Assembly: GCA_965226545.1 (NCBI GenBank) | Contig: OZ245364.1 | Location: 682,001-746,000 of the forward strand | DNA length: 64,000 nt | Direction: 5' to 3' | Origin: JAHRAW01 sp965226545 | Lineage (GTDB): Bacteria > Pseudomonadota > Gammaproteobacteria > Arenicellales > Poriferihabitantaceae | Part shown: positions 1 to 7,912 of the stretch, in pieces | Numbering within the stretch: the first letter of the stretch is position 1 | Layout of the letters: the number at the start of each line of letters is the position of its first letter | The notes under the pieces: model-generated | Seen by the model: the letters and a program-made list of their open reading frames with translations, nothing else | What the model was told of the DNA's origin: nothing | Database searches by the model: none | Made by a program: the position numbers and the translations under genes

Positions 1-575
1 AGCGCGAACAATGGCATCGCGATGAATGCGCGCGCGCCGCGCATCCGCACAGTTATCGACTCGAGGTCGATTCGGCTTGGCGGCGGCTTGCGGCGTTTGA
101 CAAATTGGATTCGTCGGCGCGCGCGTGCGCAAAACAATTAACCAAATGGCGCGAACAACGCGCGGTCACGCGCAACCTGCCGCGCGGTTGGATATTGTCC
201 GACCGCGCGTTGGTGCAATTGTGTCGGATGCGCCCGACGCAGGTTGCGCAATTGTCCGACATCGCCGACCTTGCGCCGAAAACGATTCGCCGCGAAGGCG
301 AAACCTTGCTCAAGTTAATCGCAAGCGGCGCGCAACATCAACCGCAAACCGAAACGTCGGCGTGGTTGAATCCCGAGCAGCGCAAATGCGTTAAAAAAAT
401 TATGCAGTTGCTCGAGCAACGCGCCACGCAGGCGCAAATCAGCCGCGCCTTGCTTGCCAATCGCCGCGACATCGAAAACTTTATGCGCGGCGAAACCGAT
501 TTGCCGTTGTTTAGCGGTTGGCGCGCGCAATTGGTTGGTGATGAAATTCGTGCGTTGGTTGCTGCTGACGATTGA
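1..575 (+). CDS. rnd: Ribonuclease D, C-terminal part (5' truncated by window edge)
   Basis: The frame is open from base 3 to the TGA at 573-575, so the gene starts left of the window. What is visible is the C-terminal half of RNase D, a 3'-5' exoribonuclease that trims tRNA and other stable RNA precursors. It includes the stretch WREQRAVTRNLPRGWILSD, typical of the first HRDC domain (helical, RNA-binding), and a second, weaker helical region after it. The DEDD catalytic exonuclease domain is not in the window. The assignment rests on the HRDC pattern and its conserved R..NLPR..I..D layout; a stand-alone HRDC protein is the alternative but less likely. Confidence 0.75.
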   Translation, partial: REQWHRDECARAAHPHSYRLEVDSAWRRLAAFDKLDSSARACAKQLTKWREQRAVTRNLPRGWILSDRALVQLCRMRPTQVAQLSDIADLAPKTIRREGETLLKLIASGAQHQPQTETSAWLNPEQRKCVKKIMQLLEQRATQAQISRALLANRRDIENFMRGETDLPLFSGWRAQLVGDEIRALVAADD

Positions 576-752
576 TTGTGCTGTCGGCATGGTGCGATTT
601 GTCATTTGGACTGCACAGTTAATTCGCGCGCCGCAAAACGGTTAATGGTTAATCGTTAATGGTGCAGGCATCATCCGCGCATTCACCGTCACACCGTCAC
701 CGCACAACCGTTACCGCATCGTCACATTGTTTACCCCGCGCGCAAGTTGCGT

Positions 753-1931
753 TTATGCATCATGCGGTGCGGCGTTGGGCAACAGCACAATCATCGCGCC
801 TTGTTCGCGCATCACGCCGGCGTTTTGTTCGGCGCGTTCGCCGTGTCCCCAAAATACATCGGCGCGCAACGCACCGCGAATTGCGCCGCCGGTGTCCTGG
901 GCAAACATCAATCGTCGATACGGCGCATCGGGTTGGTCGGGATAATTGGTCGACAACCACACCGGCGCGCCCAAGCCGATTAATTCGGGGTCAACCGCGA
1001 TGCTGCGTTCAGCCGTCAACGGCACGTTGAGCGAGCCGAGCGGGCCGTCCTGCGGGGCGTCGCGCAATTCGAAAAAAACATAACTCGGGTTTTCAAACAA
1101 CAATCGTTCGGCTTCGCGCGGATGCGTGCGCAGCCAATTGCGAATCGTAAACAACGACGTCTCCTCCAATTCCAGTTGCTCGCGTTCGACCAACAATCGA
1201 CCAATCGATTGATACGGATGACCGTTTTGATTGGCGTAGCCGACGGCGACGACGTTGCCGTCGGGAAGTTGCACGCGTCCTGAGCCTTGGATGTGCAAAA
1301 AGAACGCGGCGTCGCGGTCGTCCACCCAAATCAATTCATTGCCGTGCAACGGGTTGTCGGTCGAATCGATTTCGGCGCGCGAATAAAACGGCACGACCGT
1401 TTTGCCAATCAATCGCCCGCGCACGCGTTCGCCCTGCAGTTGCGGATACACCGATTCGATGTCAATCGTCAACAAATCGCGCGGCGCCGCGTATAACGGA
1501 TAGCGAAAGCGTCGGTCGCGCGACAACTTGCCAAACAACAACGGTTCGTAATAGCCGGTTACCAATCCGCGTTTTGCGCCGCGTTTGCCGCGCACGCGAT
1601 GCGGGGTGAACCAACGTTCAAAAAATCGGCGCGCGTCGTCGTCGCTGGGCGATTGCATCGTGCGCGCTTGTGCGCACAACCCTTGCCACGCGGCTTGCGC
1701 GTCCAACGCTCGACAACTTTGCAACAAGGCGCGCCACGCTTCGCTGTGATGGTCGTCCGCCCAGCCGTCGAGTTGTCGCCACGCCAACGGCTTGCCGATG
1801 TATGCATCGCGCTGCACTAATGTGCAGGATGCAAGGCATAACAATGCGCTGAGTAACAACAGGGTTCTGCCGAGTGTGCGCGTCGGCGGAAACTTTCGTG
1901 ATAACACGGTGATGGGTTGGGTTGGCTGCAT
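753..1931 (-). CDS. mltA: Membrane-bound lytic murein transglycosylase A
   Basis: A 392-residue lipoprotein that cleaves the glycan strands of peptidoglycan with formation of 1,6-anhydromuramic acid, acting from the inner face of the outer membrane. The N-terminus has a hydrophobic signal ending in a lipobox LASC (Cys about residue 36). The MltA domain follows (VTGYYEP, HIQGSGRVQLPDG, VGYANQNGHPY). The C-terminal 3D domain carries the aspartates of AQDTGGAIRG and DVFWG, the region holding the catalytic Asp. The ATG at 1931 is chosen; the frame stays open to a TTG at 1967, but that extension lies in a 10-bp repeat array. It is a single gene facing away from rnd. Confidence 0.93.
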   Translation of the reverse strand: MQPTQPITVLSRKFPPTRTLGRTLLLLSALLCLASCTLVQRDAYIGKPLAWRQLDGWADDHHSEAWRALLQSCRALDAQAAWQGLCAQARTMQSPSDDDARRFFERWFTPHRVRGKRGAKRGLVTGYYEPLLFGKLSRDRRFRYPLYAAPRDLLTIDIESVYPQLQGERVRGRLIGKTVVPFYSRAEIDSTDNPLHGNELIWVDDRDAAFFLHIQGSGRVQLPDGNVVAVGYANQNGHPYQSIGRLLVEREQLELEETSLFTIRNWLRTHPREAERLLFENPSYVFFELRDAPQDGPLGSLNVPLTAERSIAVDPELIGLGAPVWLSTNYPDQPDAPYRRLMFAQDTGGAIRGALRADVFWGHGERAEQNAGVMREQGAMIVLLPNAAPHDA

Positions 1932-2238
1932 GGCGGTTTGGTTGCGATTGTGGTTGGTTGCGGTCAAGTGCGGTTAAGTACAGTTAAGTGTAGGCAAGTA
2001 CAGTGAATTACATTGCGGCGGTTGCGCACTGTAAATGTTGCAACGGCGCGTCGCGTAATGATTGTTTGGCGCTTGTTATGTCACCGATGAAATGAAACCG
2101 TCGACCCGTAACTCATCAAGCGATTTGATTGACATTTAATTCGAGTGACGATTATGCGGTTGATGTTAACGAGTCGATGCCGGTCGACGATTGCGGACGG
2201 TTGTCGTTTGATTTGCGTTATGCGCGGCGCGGCGTTAT
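1932..2238. other. Intergenic region between mltA and the aminotransferase
   Basis: No gene is supported here. The first part is the mltA 5' region and carries the 10-bp repeat array described separately. The remainder is low-information DNA with no clear hairpin plus T-run behind the aminotransferase gene. Confidence 0.5.
1961..2010. repeat. 10-bp degenerate tandem array upstream of mltA
   Basis: Five consecutive 10-base units: cggtcaagtg, cggttaagta, cagttaagtg, taggcaagta, cagtgaatta. They lie 30 bases upstream of the mltA ATG. The unit is not multiple-of-three and the region is not coding. It belongs to the family of junction-specific arrays seen throughout the window. Confidence 0.75.
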
Positions 2239-3492
2239 TTATGCAGGCGGCGAATCGCGTTCGCACATCGCCAGTTTGGCGCACACCGCCAACACTTCGC
2301 TTGCGCAGATAACATCGTCGAGCGGCGGGAAGGTTGGCGCGATGCGAATGTTGCGGTCGCGCGGGTCGATGCCGCGGGGGAACGGCGCGCCGGCGGCGGT
2401 CAAGGTGACGCCGGCGTCGCGCGCCAACTGCACCGCGCGTTTGGCGCAGCCGTCGGCGATGTCCAAGTTGATGAAGTAGCCGCCGTGCGGCGCGCTCCAA
2501 GTTGCCCAGCCGGTTAATTCGCGCGCCAACACTTCGAGCGTCGCGTCAAATTTGGGTTTAATAATCGCCGCGTGTTTTTTCATGTGCGCGCGCACGCCGG
2601 TCAAATCGCCGAAGAACTTTAAGGTGCGCAGTTGGTTGACCTTGTCGGGGCCGATGCTTTGCGCTTCGATGTGCGCGCGCGCATCGGCGATGTTGGCTTC
2701 GCTGGACGCCATCGCGGCAACGCCGGAACCCGGATGAGTCATTTTCGAAGTCGAGGCGAATTGAATTGCGCGGTTGGCGCAACCGGCCGCGCGGCAATGC
2801 GCATCGATGTTTTCCAACGGCGGCTGCGCGTCGTCGAGATGATGTTCGGCGTAGGCGTTGTCCCACATAATGCGGAAATCGGGCGCGGCGCATTGCATGT
2901 TGGCGAGCCGCGCGACCGTATCGAAGTCATAACACGCGCCGGTTGGGTTGCTGTATTTGGGCACGCACCAGATTCCCTTAATCGATGAATCGCGCGCGAC
3001 CAATTTTTCGACTTGCGTCATGTTCGGCCCGGCGTCGTCGATGTCGACCGCGATTAATTCAAACCCCAAATGTTCGGTGATTGCAAAATGGCGGTCATAG
3101 CCGGGCGACGGGCAGAGAAATTTTCGGCGCGGCAATTCATTCCACGCGCCAACGCCTTCGACTGTGCCGAATTGACAGGCGCGCGCAACAACGTCGTACA
3201 TCATCGTTAAACTCGAGTTGCCGCCGACCACCACGCAATCGGCGGCGACGCCGAGAATTGCGCCGAACAATTCGCGCATCGCCGCAAGCCCGTCCAAGCC
3301 GCCGTAGTTGCGCGCATCGATGCCGTGCGCATCGCAAAAATCATCGCCCGGCAACGACAACAACGCATTGGACAAATCCAATTGCGCCGCGGACGGTTTG
3401 CCGCGCGTCATGTCGAGCGTCAATGCGCGACTGCAAAATTGCGCATAACGTTCGCGCAGTTGTTGCGCATCCAAATCCGGCGGCGATTGCAT
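2239..3492 (-). CDS. PLP-dependent aminotransferase, aspartate aminotransferase-like (PF12897 type)
   Basis: A 417-residue fold-type I PLP enzyme. It has the N-terminal MTRGKPS motif, the NYGGLDGL substrate loop, GGNSSLTMMYD, the KYSNPTG segment, the DNAY motif that contacts the pyridine ring, and the Schiff-base lysine in FASTSKMTHPGSGVAA (Lys250). These match the bacterial aspartate aminotransferase-like family that is distinct from classical AspC. The exact amino donor cannot be read from the sequence. The ATG at 3492 has no clear Shine-Dalgarno site. A TATAAT box sits at 3499-3504, only 6 bases upstream, which would give a leaderless or nearly leaderless mRNA. Confidence 0.88.
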   Translation of the reverse strand: MQSPPDLDAQQLRERYAQFCSRALTLDMTRGKPSAAQLDLSNALLSLPGDDFCDAHGIDARNYGGLDGLAAMRELFGAILGVAADCVVVGGNSSLTMMYDVVARACQFGTVEGVGAWNELPRRKFLCPSPGYDRHFAITEHLGFELIAVDIDDAGPNMTQVEKLVARDSSIKGIWCVPKYSNPTGACYDFDTVARLANMQCAAPDFRIMWDNAYAEHHLDDAQPPLENIDAHCRAAGCANRAIQFASTSKMTHPGSGVAAMASSEANIADARAHIEAQSIGPDKVNQLRTLKFFGDLTGVRAHMKKHAAIIKPKFDATLEVLARELTGWATWSAPHGGYFINLDIADGCAKRAVQLARDAGVTLTAAGAPFPRGIDPRDRNIRIAPTFPPLDDVICASEVLAVCAKLAMCERDSPPA

Positions 3493-3498
3493 GCGGCG

Positions 3499-3504
3499 AT
3501 TATA
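3499..3504 (-). promoter_or_regulatory. -10 box TATAAT just upstream of the aminotransferase start
   Basis: A perfect TATAAT on the minus strand ends 6 bases before the ATG at 3492. A start site 6-8 bases downstream would fall on or beside the start codon. No convincing -35 was found, because the expected position falls in the neighbouring terminator. Confidence 0.4.
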
Positions 3505-3519
3505 CGCGGGTTATGCAAT

Positions 3520-3550
3520 AAAAAACCTCCGCCGGCTGCGCCGACGGAGG
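3520..3550 (-). terminator. Rho-independent terminator of the lysine-rich protein gene
   Basis: The inverted repeat cctccgccggc / gccgacggagg (11-bp stem, one mismatch, 3-base loop) is followed on the minus strand by a run of six T. It lies 18 bases after the stop of the H1-like gene and ends before the aminotransferase start, so it separates the two leftward genes. Confidence 0.85.
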
Positions 3551-3568
3551 CTTTAAGTGCCCCAACAA

Positions 3569-3925
3569 TTACCAGGGCAGTGAAATCTTCAACCCCGCTT
3601 TTTTACTTTGCTGGGCTTTTTTTCGCGCCTTTTTGCGGGCTTTCTTCTTGCCCGTTTTTTTCTTGCCGACCTTTTTCTTGCCGGACTTCTTTTTCGAAGA
3701 CTTTTTCTTCGACGTCTTTTTCTTTTTACGGCGAGTCTTCTTTTTGCCGGCTTTCTTTTTTGACGACTTTTTCTTCGACGCCTTTTTGCGCATCGCCTTT
3801 TTCTTGGTGGTGCGCTTCTTGGCGGCCTTTTTCTTGGTCGCCTTCTTCTTGCTCACTTTGCGCTTGGCGGTTTTTTTGGCCGCCGTTTTGCGCTTGGTTG
3901 CAGTTGACTTCTTTTTCTTCGCCAT
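3569..3925 (-). CDS. Lysine-rich histone H1-like protein
   Basis: A 118-residue protein composed mostly of Lys, Ala, Ser, Thr and Arg in short KKK-x repeats (KKKAGKKK, KKKSGKKKVG). It ends in a non-repetitive tail GLKISLPW. Composition matches the eukaryotic-H1-like C-terminal tail proteins of bacteria (AlgP/HctA-like), which bind DNA non-specifically. DNA binding is inferred from charge only. The ATG at 3925 is preceded by a good ribosome site (GAGGTG), so the longer open frame to 4045 is not used. The gene has its own terminator and a long upstream region. The repeat-rich coding DNA could change length by slippage. Confidence 0.8.
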   Translation of the reverse strand: MAKKKKSTATKRKTAAKKTAKRKVSKKKATKKKAAKKRTTKKKAMRKKASKKKSSKKKAGKKKTRRKKKKTSKKKSSKKKSGKKKVGKKKTGKKKARKKARKKAQQSKKAGLKISLPW

Positions 3926-4576
3926 AACAATCACCTCACAGTGGACGAAAGTAAAGTTTGCCGAAAGACGAATCGCCCGTTTGAAAAACAAACGAAGCGT
4001 TTTCCGACTCGATGTAACAAAAACATCAGTCGGTTGCATGCACAACGAGTAACATTTCGATTCGAAGTGTTAAGCAACGAAACGAAGTGCATTCGACATG
4101 CAATGCAACTTGGCGGCAAAGTTAAGCGAATTGACCGATAATGTCAACAATATTTATGCATTTTTTAAATTTTTTTTAAAATTTATTTTTGTTGTTTTAT
4201 GCACAAAATCGCGCAAAATTATGCCAAAATCTTTAACCCGCCTAAGTGGTTGCATGCAATCCATCAACGCGCACTAAAATAACAATGCAATAATTCGTTG
4301 CCGATTAACCAACAATCAAAAAATTCATCGACAAAAAAACGCGTCGACGATTCACGAATCATTAATGAACCCAGTTAACGAACAGTTCAACGCGTTATTA
4401 ATGCATTGCAATATGCATTGCGATGCATCGAGTTGCATGCCTTACATTCGAATCGCGCCGCGCAAGTTGCGATACACTATGCGCGATAAACAAAATGTCC
4501 GCGATGCACCCGATAAAACCCGCGCCGCAATTTGCGATAAAATGCCGCGACCGATTGGCATTATGATGTGACGGAT
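3926..4576. other. Long AT-rich divergent intergenic region
   Basis: About 650 bases lie between the lysine-rich gene (leftward) and fabA (rightward). It contains an A/T block at about 4150-4205 with long T and A runs, unlike the GC-rich surroundings, then many copies of tgcat/gcattgc-like words at 4230-4440. No open frame with a convincing start or product is present. It probably carries the promoters of both flanking genes. Confidence 0.5.
4119..4147 (-). promoter_or_regulatory. Candidate sigma70 promoter for the lysine-rich gene
   Basis: On the minus strand a perfect TTGACA (4142-4147) is followed after 17 bases by TAACTT (4119-4124). The AT block just upstream could act as an UP element. 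The 5' leader to the ATG at 3925 would be about 185 bases. The -10 match is weak (3 of 6). Confidence 0.35.
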
Positions 4577-5095
4577 ATGACCGAACAAAAACACCGCTAC
4601 GACAAAGCCGAGTTGCTGACCTGCGCGCACGGCGAAATGTTTGGCCGCGGCAACGCGCAGTTGCCGTTGCCGAACATGCTGATGTTTGACCGCATCACCG
4701 AAATCAGCGAGGACGGCGGCGCGTACGGCAAGGGCATCGTCGTCGCCGAATTGGATTTGCGCCCGGACATGTGGTTTTTCGAATGCCATTTTGAGGGCGA
4801 TCCGGTGATGCCCGGCTGTCTCGGCGTCGATGCGTTGTGGCAGTTAATCGGCTTTTCACTCGGCTGGCGCGGCGGACAAGGTTGCGGTCGCGCGCTCGGT
4901 TCGGGCGAGATTAAATTCACCGGACAAATCTCGCCGCAACACAAAAAGGTCACCTATCAAATCGACTTCAAGCGCGTGATTATGCGCAAGTTGATTATGG
5001 GCATCGCCGACGGCGAAGTCGCGGTCGACGGTCGGCGGGTGTTTTTGTGCAAGGATTTGCGCGTTGGATTGTTCAGCAATCTCGACGGTTTTTAA
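4577..5095 (+). CDS. fabA: 3-hydroxydecanoyl-ACP dehydratase/isomerase
   Basis: A 172-residue hot-dog-fold enzyme that dehydrates 3-hydroxyacyl-ACP and isomerises trans-2- to cis-3-decenoyl-ACP, the branch point of anaerobic unsaturated fatty acid synthesis. The active-site His71 lies in WFFECHFEGDPVMPG and the Asp85 in CLGVDALWQL. The ATG at 4577 gives exactly the usual FabA length; a GTG three codons upstream (4568) is in frame. fabB follows after 42 bases in the usual pairing. TATGAT at 4562-4567 is close enough to the ATG to allow a leaderless transcript. Confidence 0.96.
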   Translation: MTEQKHRYDKAELLTCAHGEMFGRGNAQLPLPNMLMFDRITEISEDGGAYGKGIVVAELDLRPDMWFFECHFEGDPVMPGCLGVDALWQLIGFSLGWRGGQGCGRALGSGEIKFTGQISPQHKKVTYQIDFKRVIMRKLIMGIADGEVAVDGRRVFLCKDLRVGLFSNLDGF

Positions 5096-5137
5096 CGCGC
5101 GGGTTTGCGCCGCGCATGTTTTCGGGCATCGACCACA

Positions 5138-6355
5138 ATGAAACGAATCGTCATCACCGGCTACGGCATTGTTTCCAGCCTCGGCAACAACGCCGGCGAA
5201 GTGTGCGCGGCGTTGCGCGCCGGCCGTTCCGGCATCGAGTTTAGTCAAACCTACGCCGATTTGGGCATGCGCAGTTGCGTGCATGGCGCAATCCACCTCG
5301 ACACCGAATCGCTCATCGACCGCAAGACATTGCGCTTTATGGGCGACGCCGCGGCTTACAGTTATCTCGCCGCCAACGAAGCGATTGCGCACGCCGGCTT
5401 GTCGGCTGATGCGGTCGGCGGCGAACGCACCGGCTTAATCCTCGGCACCGGCGGCGCCTCGCCGCAAAACATTGTGCAGGCCGCCGACACCTTGCGCGAA
5501 CGCGGCATCCGTCGCGTCGGGCCGTATATGGTTACGCGTTCGATGGGCAGCACCATCACCGCTTGCGTCGGCACCGCGCTCAAAATTAAAGGCGTGGCGT
5601 ATTCGATTAGTTCGGCTTGCGCGACTTCGGCGCATTGCATCGGCCACGCGGCCGAGTTGATTCAACTCGGCAAACAAGATGTCGTGTTGGCCGGCGGCGG
5701 CGAAGAATTGCATTGGTCGCTGTCGGTGTTGTTCGACGGCATGAGCGCAATGTCGGCGAATTTTAACGACGCGCCGACGCGCGCCTCGCGACCGTATGAT
5801 GTTGACCGCGACGGCTTTGTCATCTCCGGCGGCGCCGGCGTGGTGGTGCTCGAATCGCTCGAGCACGCCGAAAAACGCGGCGCCGAAATTCTCGCCGAGT
5901 TGACCGGCTACGGCGCAACCAGCGACGGCTTCGATATGGTGCAGCCGTCCGGCGAAGGCGCGGTGCGCTGCATGCGTCAAGCGCTCGCGCAAACCGACCA
6001 AGCGGTGCAGTACATCAACGCGCACGGCACCAGCACGCCGGTCGGCGATGTGCGCGAACTCGAGGCGATTGCCGAAGTGTTCGATGAAACGCAACGCCCG
6101 TGGCTCGGCTCGACCAAATCGCTCAGCGGGCATGCGCTCGGCGCCGCCGGCGTCAACGAGGCGATTTACACGTTAATAATGATGCGCGAAGGATTCATCG
6201 CCGCCTCCATCAACATCGACAACCCGGACAAGGCGACCGTCGGGCATCGCATCGCGTATGAACGTTGCGACGATGTCGAGGTGCGCACGGCGATGAGCAA
6301 CAGTTTCGGTTTCGGCGGGGCGAATTGTTCGCTGATTTTTCAACGCTGGGAATAA
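5138..6355 (+). CDS. fabB: 3-oxoacyl-ACP synthase I (beta-ketoacyl-ACP synthase)
   Basis: A 405-residue condensing enzyme that elongates unsaturated acyl-ACP with malonyl-ACP. The Cys-His-His triad is visible: Cys161 in SSACATSAH, His in NAHGTSTPVGD and His in SGHALGAAG. The C-terminus has the GFGGANCSL motif. The ATG at 5138 is used; an in-frame TTG at 5105 would add 11 residues without homology. It is in an operon with fabA, as in Escherichia and Pseudomonas relatives. Confidence 0.96.
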   Translation: MKRIVITGYGIVSSLGNNAGEVCAALRAGRSGIEFSQTYADLGMRSCVHGAIHLDTESLIDRKTLRFMGDAAAYSYLAANEAIAHAGLSADAVGGERTGLILGTGGASPQNIVQAADTLRERGIRRVGPYMVTRSMGSTITACVGTALKIKGVAYSISSACATSAHCIGHAAELIQLGKQDVVLAGGGEELHWSLSVLFDGMSAMSANFNDAPTRASRPYDVDRDGFVISGGAGVVVLESLEHAEKRGAEILAELTGYGATSDGFDMVQPSGEGAVRCMRQALAQTDQAVQYINAHGTSTPVGDVRELEAIAEVFDETQRPWLGSTKSLSGHALGAAGVNEAIYTLIMMREGFIAASINIDNPDKATVGHRIAYERCDDVEVRTAMSNSFGFGGANCSLIFQRWE

Positions 6356-6460
6356 CGCGTTTGGGTTTTATTTTATTTAATTTAACTTTGGTTGATTTAA
6401 TTTAATTTGGTTTGTTTGCTTAACTTAACTTTATTTAGCGCAGTTGTTTTTGTTTTGCAC

Positions 6461-6520
6461 CGTCCCATTTCACTTCGCTTTACTTCAGTTCACTTCACTT
6501 CGTCCCACTTCCCTTCACGC
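6461..6520. repeat. 10-bp degenerate tandem array between fabB and moaA
   Basis: Six 10-base units in register: cgtcccattt, cacttcgctt, tacttcagtt, cacttcactt, cgtcccactt, cccttcacgc. A T-rich stretch with ttaat-like words precedes it (about 6364-6430). The two genes converge here and no classical terminator hairpin was seen. Confidence 0.65.
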
Positions 6521-6542
6521 TGTTTGTCACATCGCGCGCGAC

Positions 6543-7604
6543 TCAACCGCCGATATACGACATCTCAACTTTTTGCGCGCCGCGCGGCAACTCATCCGCG
6601 CCGCGTTCGGCGCGTTCGACGGAATATTGGTCATTGCGTTGTTGCCAGATGGCGCGGATGCGCGTTTGCAATTCGCGGTCATCGGCGCCGCCGCGCAACA
6701 CCGCGCGCAAATCCGCGCCGCGCACCGCAAACAAACAAGTGTATAACTCGCCAATCGCCGACAATCGCGCGCGCGCGCAGCCGCCGCAAAACGGTTGACT
6801 GACCGATGAAATCACGCCAATCTCGCCGCGCCCATCGACATAACGCCAGCGTTTGGCGACTTCGCCGCGATAATTCGGCGACATCGGCGCAAGCGGATGA
6901 TGCGCATTAATTAATGCAATCATCTCGCGCGCGGTGAACACTTGGTCGAGCGACCAGCGGTTGTGGTTGCCGACGTCCATAAATTCAATCAAGCGCAAAA
7001 TCGCGCCGCTGCCGCGGAACTTCTCGACCATCGGAATGATTTCGCCGCTGTTGATTCCCTTCTGCACGACCATGTTTATTTTGACCGAATCGAAGCCTTC
7101 AGCCAATGCGCAATCGATGCCGCGCAACACCGCATCGAGCGAATCGATGCGATTGATGTTGCGATAGACGCGCGCATCCAATGCATCCAAACTGATGTTG
7201 ATGCGGCGGATGCCGGCCGTATGCAACGATTTGGCGCGCGCCGCGGTCAGCAGCGAGGCGTTGGTGGTGACCGCCAAATCATCCAAACCCAATTGCGCCA
7301 AGCGCGCGATTAATGTTTCCAAATCTTTGCGCAACAGCGGTTCGCCGCCGGTCAAACGCACTTTGCGCACGCCCAAACGAATGAACGCGCGCACCAACCG
7401 CTCGATTTCTTCATAGCGCAACAATTCGCCGCTCGGCAAAAATCGATAATCGCGCCCGAACACATCATGCGGCATGCAATACGAACAACGAAAATTGCAA
7501 CGGTCGGTTACCGATACGCGCAAATCGCGCAAGGCGCGCGCGCGCAAATCGGTGACCGCCGGCGGAAGCGGTTGGTTGTTTATCAAAGGTGTCGATGGTT
7601 GCAT
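6543..7604 (-). CDS. moaA: GTP 3',8-cyclase (molybdenum cofactor biosynthesis protein A)
   Basis: A radical-SAM enzyme of 353 residues catalysing the first step of molybdopterin synthesis from GTP. The N-terminal cluster ligands are in CNFRCSYC (Cys36, 40, 43). The C-terminal cluster is in FCGGCARARLSAIGELYTC, and the chain ends in the family's catalytic Gly-Gly tail (YIGG). The ATG at 7604 is chosen; the frame is open to 7730, but that part is N/T/A-rich repeat-like sequence downstream of a -10 box at 7695-7700. It supplies pterin for enzymes such as the aldehyde oxidoreductase at 57.8 kb. Confidence 0.94.
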   Translation of the reverse strand: MQPSTPLINNQPLPPAVTDLRARALRDLRVSVTDRCNFRCSYCMPHDVFGRDYRFLPSGELLRYEEIERLVRAFIRLGVRKVRLTGGEPLLRKDLETLIARLAQLGLDDLAVTTNASLLTAARAKSLHTAGIRRINISLDALDARVYRNINRIDSLDAVLRGIDCALAEGFDSVKINMVVQKGINSGEIIPMVEKFRGSGAILRLIEFMDVGNHNRWSLDQVFTAREMIALINAHHPLAPMSPNYRGEVAKRWRYVDGRGEIGVISSVSQPFCGGCARARLSAIGELYTCLFAVRGADLRAVLRGGADDRELQTRIRAIWQQRNDQYSVERAERGADELPRGAQKVEMSYIGG

Positions 7605-7694
7605 CGCGTTTGCGTTGATGGTTTTGTCGCCGCGAACATTCGCGTTGCGGTTGGTGTTGATGCAGTCGATGCGGACGGCAGCGACAGTGATGTC

Positions 7695-7727
7695 AGTATA
7701 CCCGCGCGTCGGTCGGTTTGTTATACT
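7695..7727. promoter_or_regulatory. Divergent -10 boxes between moaA and pgi
   Basis: TATACT occurs on the minus strand at 7695-7700 (towards moaA) and on the plus strand at 7722-7727 (towards pgi). Neither has a good -35, so this is a candidate divergent promoter only. Confidence 0.35.
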
Positions 7728-7810
7728 CAAATGCGTTTATGCCGCCGCGCCATTATGCGCATCATTATAAATGACAATCGCCGCGTCCGCGCGTTTATGC
7801 AACGTTACGC

Positions 7811-7900
7811 AATGCAAAGTTGCGCAGTGCAAAGTTGCGCCATACAAAATCGCACTATGCAACATTGCACGGTGAAAAATCGCGCGATGCAACTCGACGC
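7811..7900. repeat. 15-bp degenerate tandem array before pgi
   Basis: Six 15-base units in register, from aatgcaaagttgcgc to gatgcaactcgacgc, with the shared pattern (a/g)tgcaaa-ttgcgc. The array ends 12 bases before the GTG start of pgi. Because 15 is a multiple of three, an open frame runs through it, which makes the true pgi start hard to place. Confidence 0.8.
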
Positions 7901-7912
7901 ACGGCGTCGCCC

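Noticed and set aside
3633..4052. Long Phe/Leu-rich open frame opposite the lysine-rich gene
   Set aside because: It is the antisense of AAG/AAA lysine codons (CTT/TTT); the sense gene has a ribosome site, terminator and plausible product.
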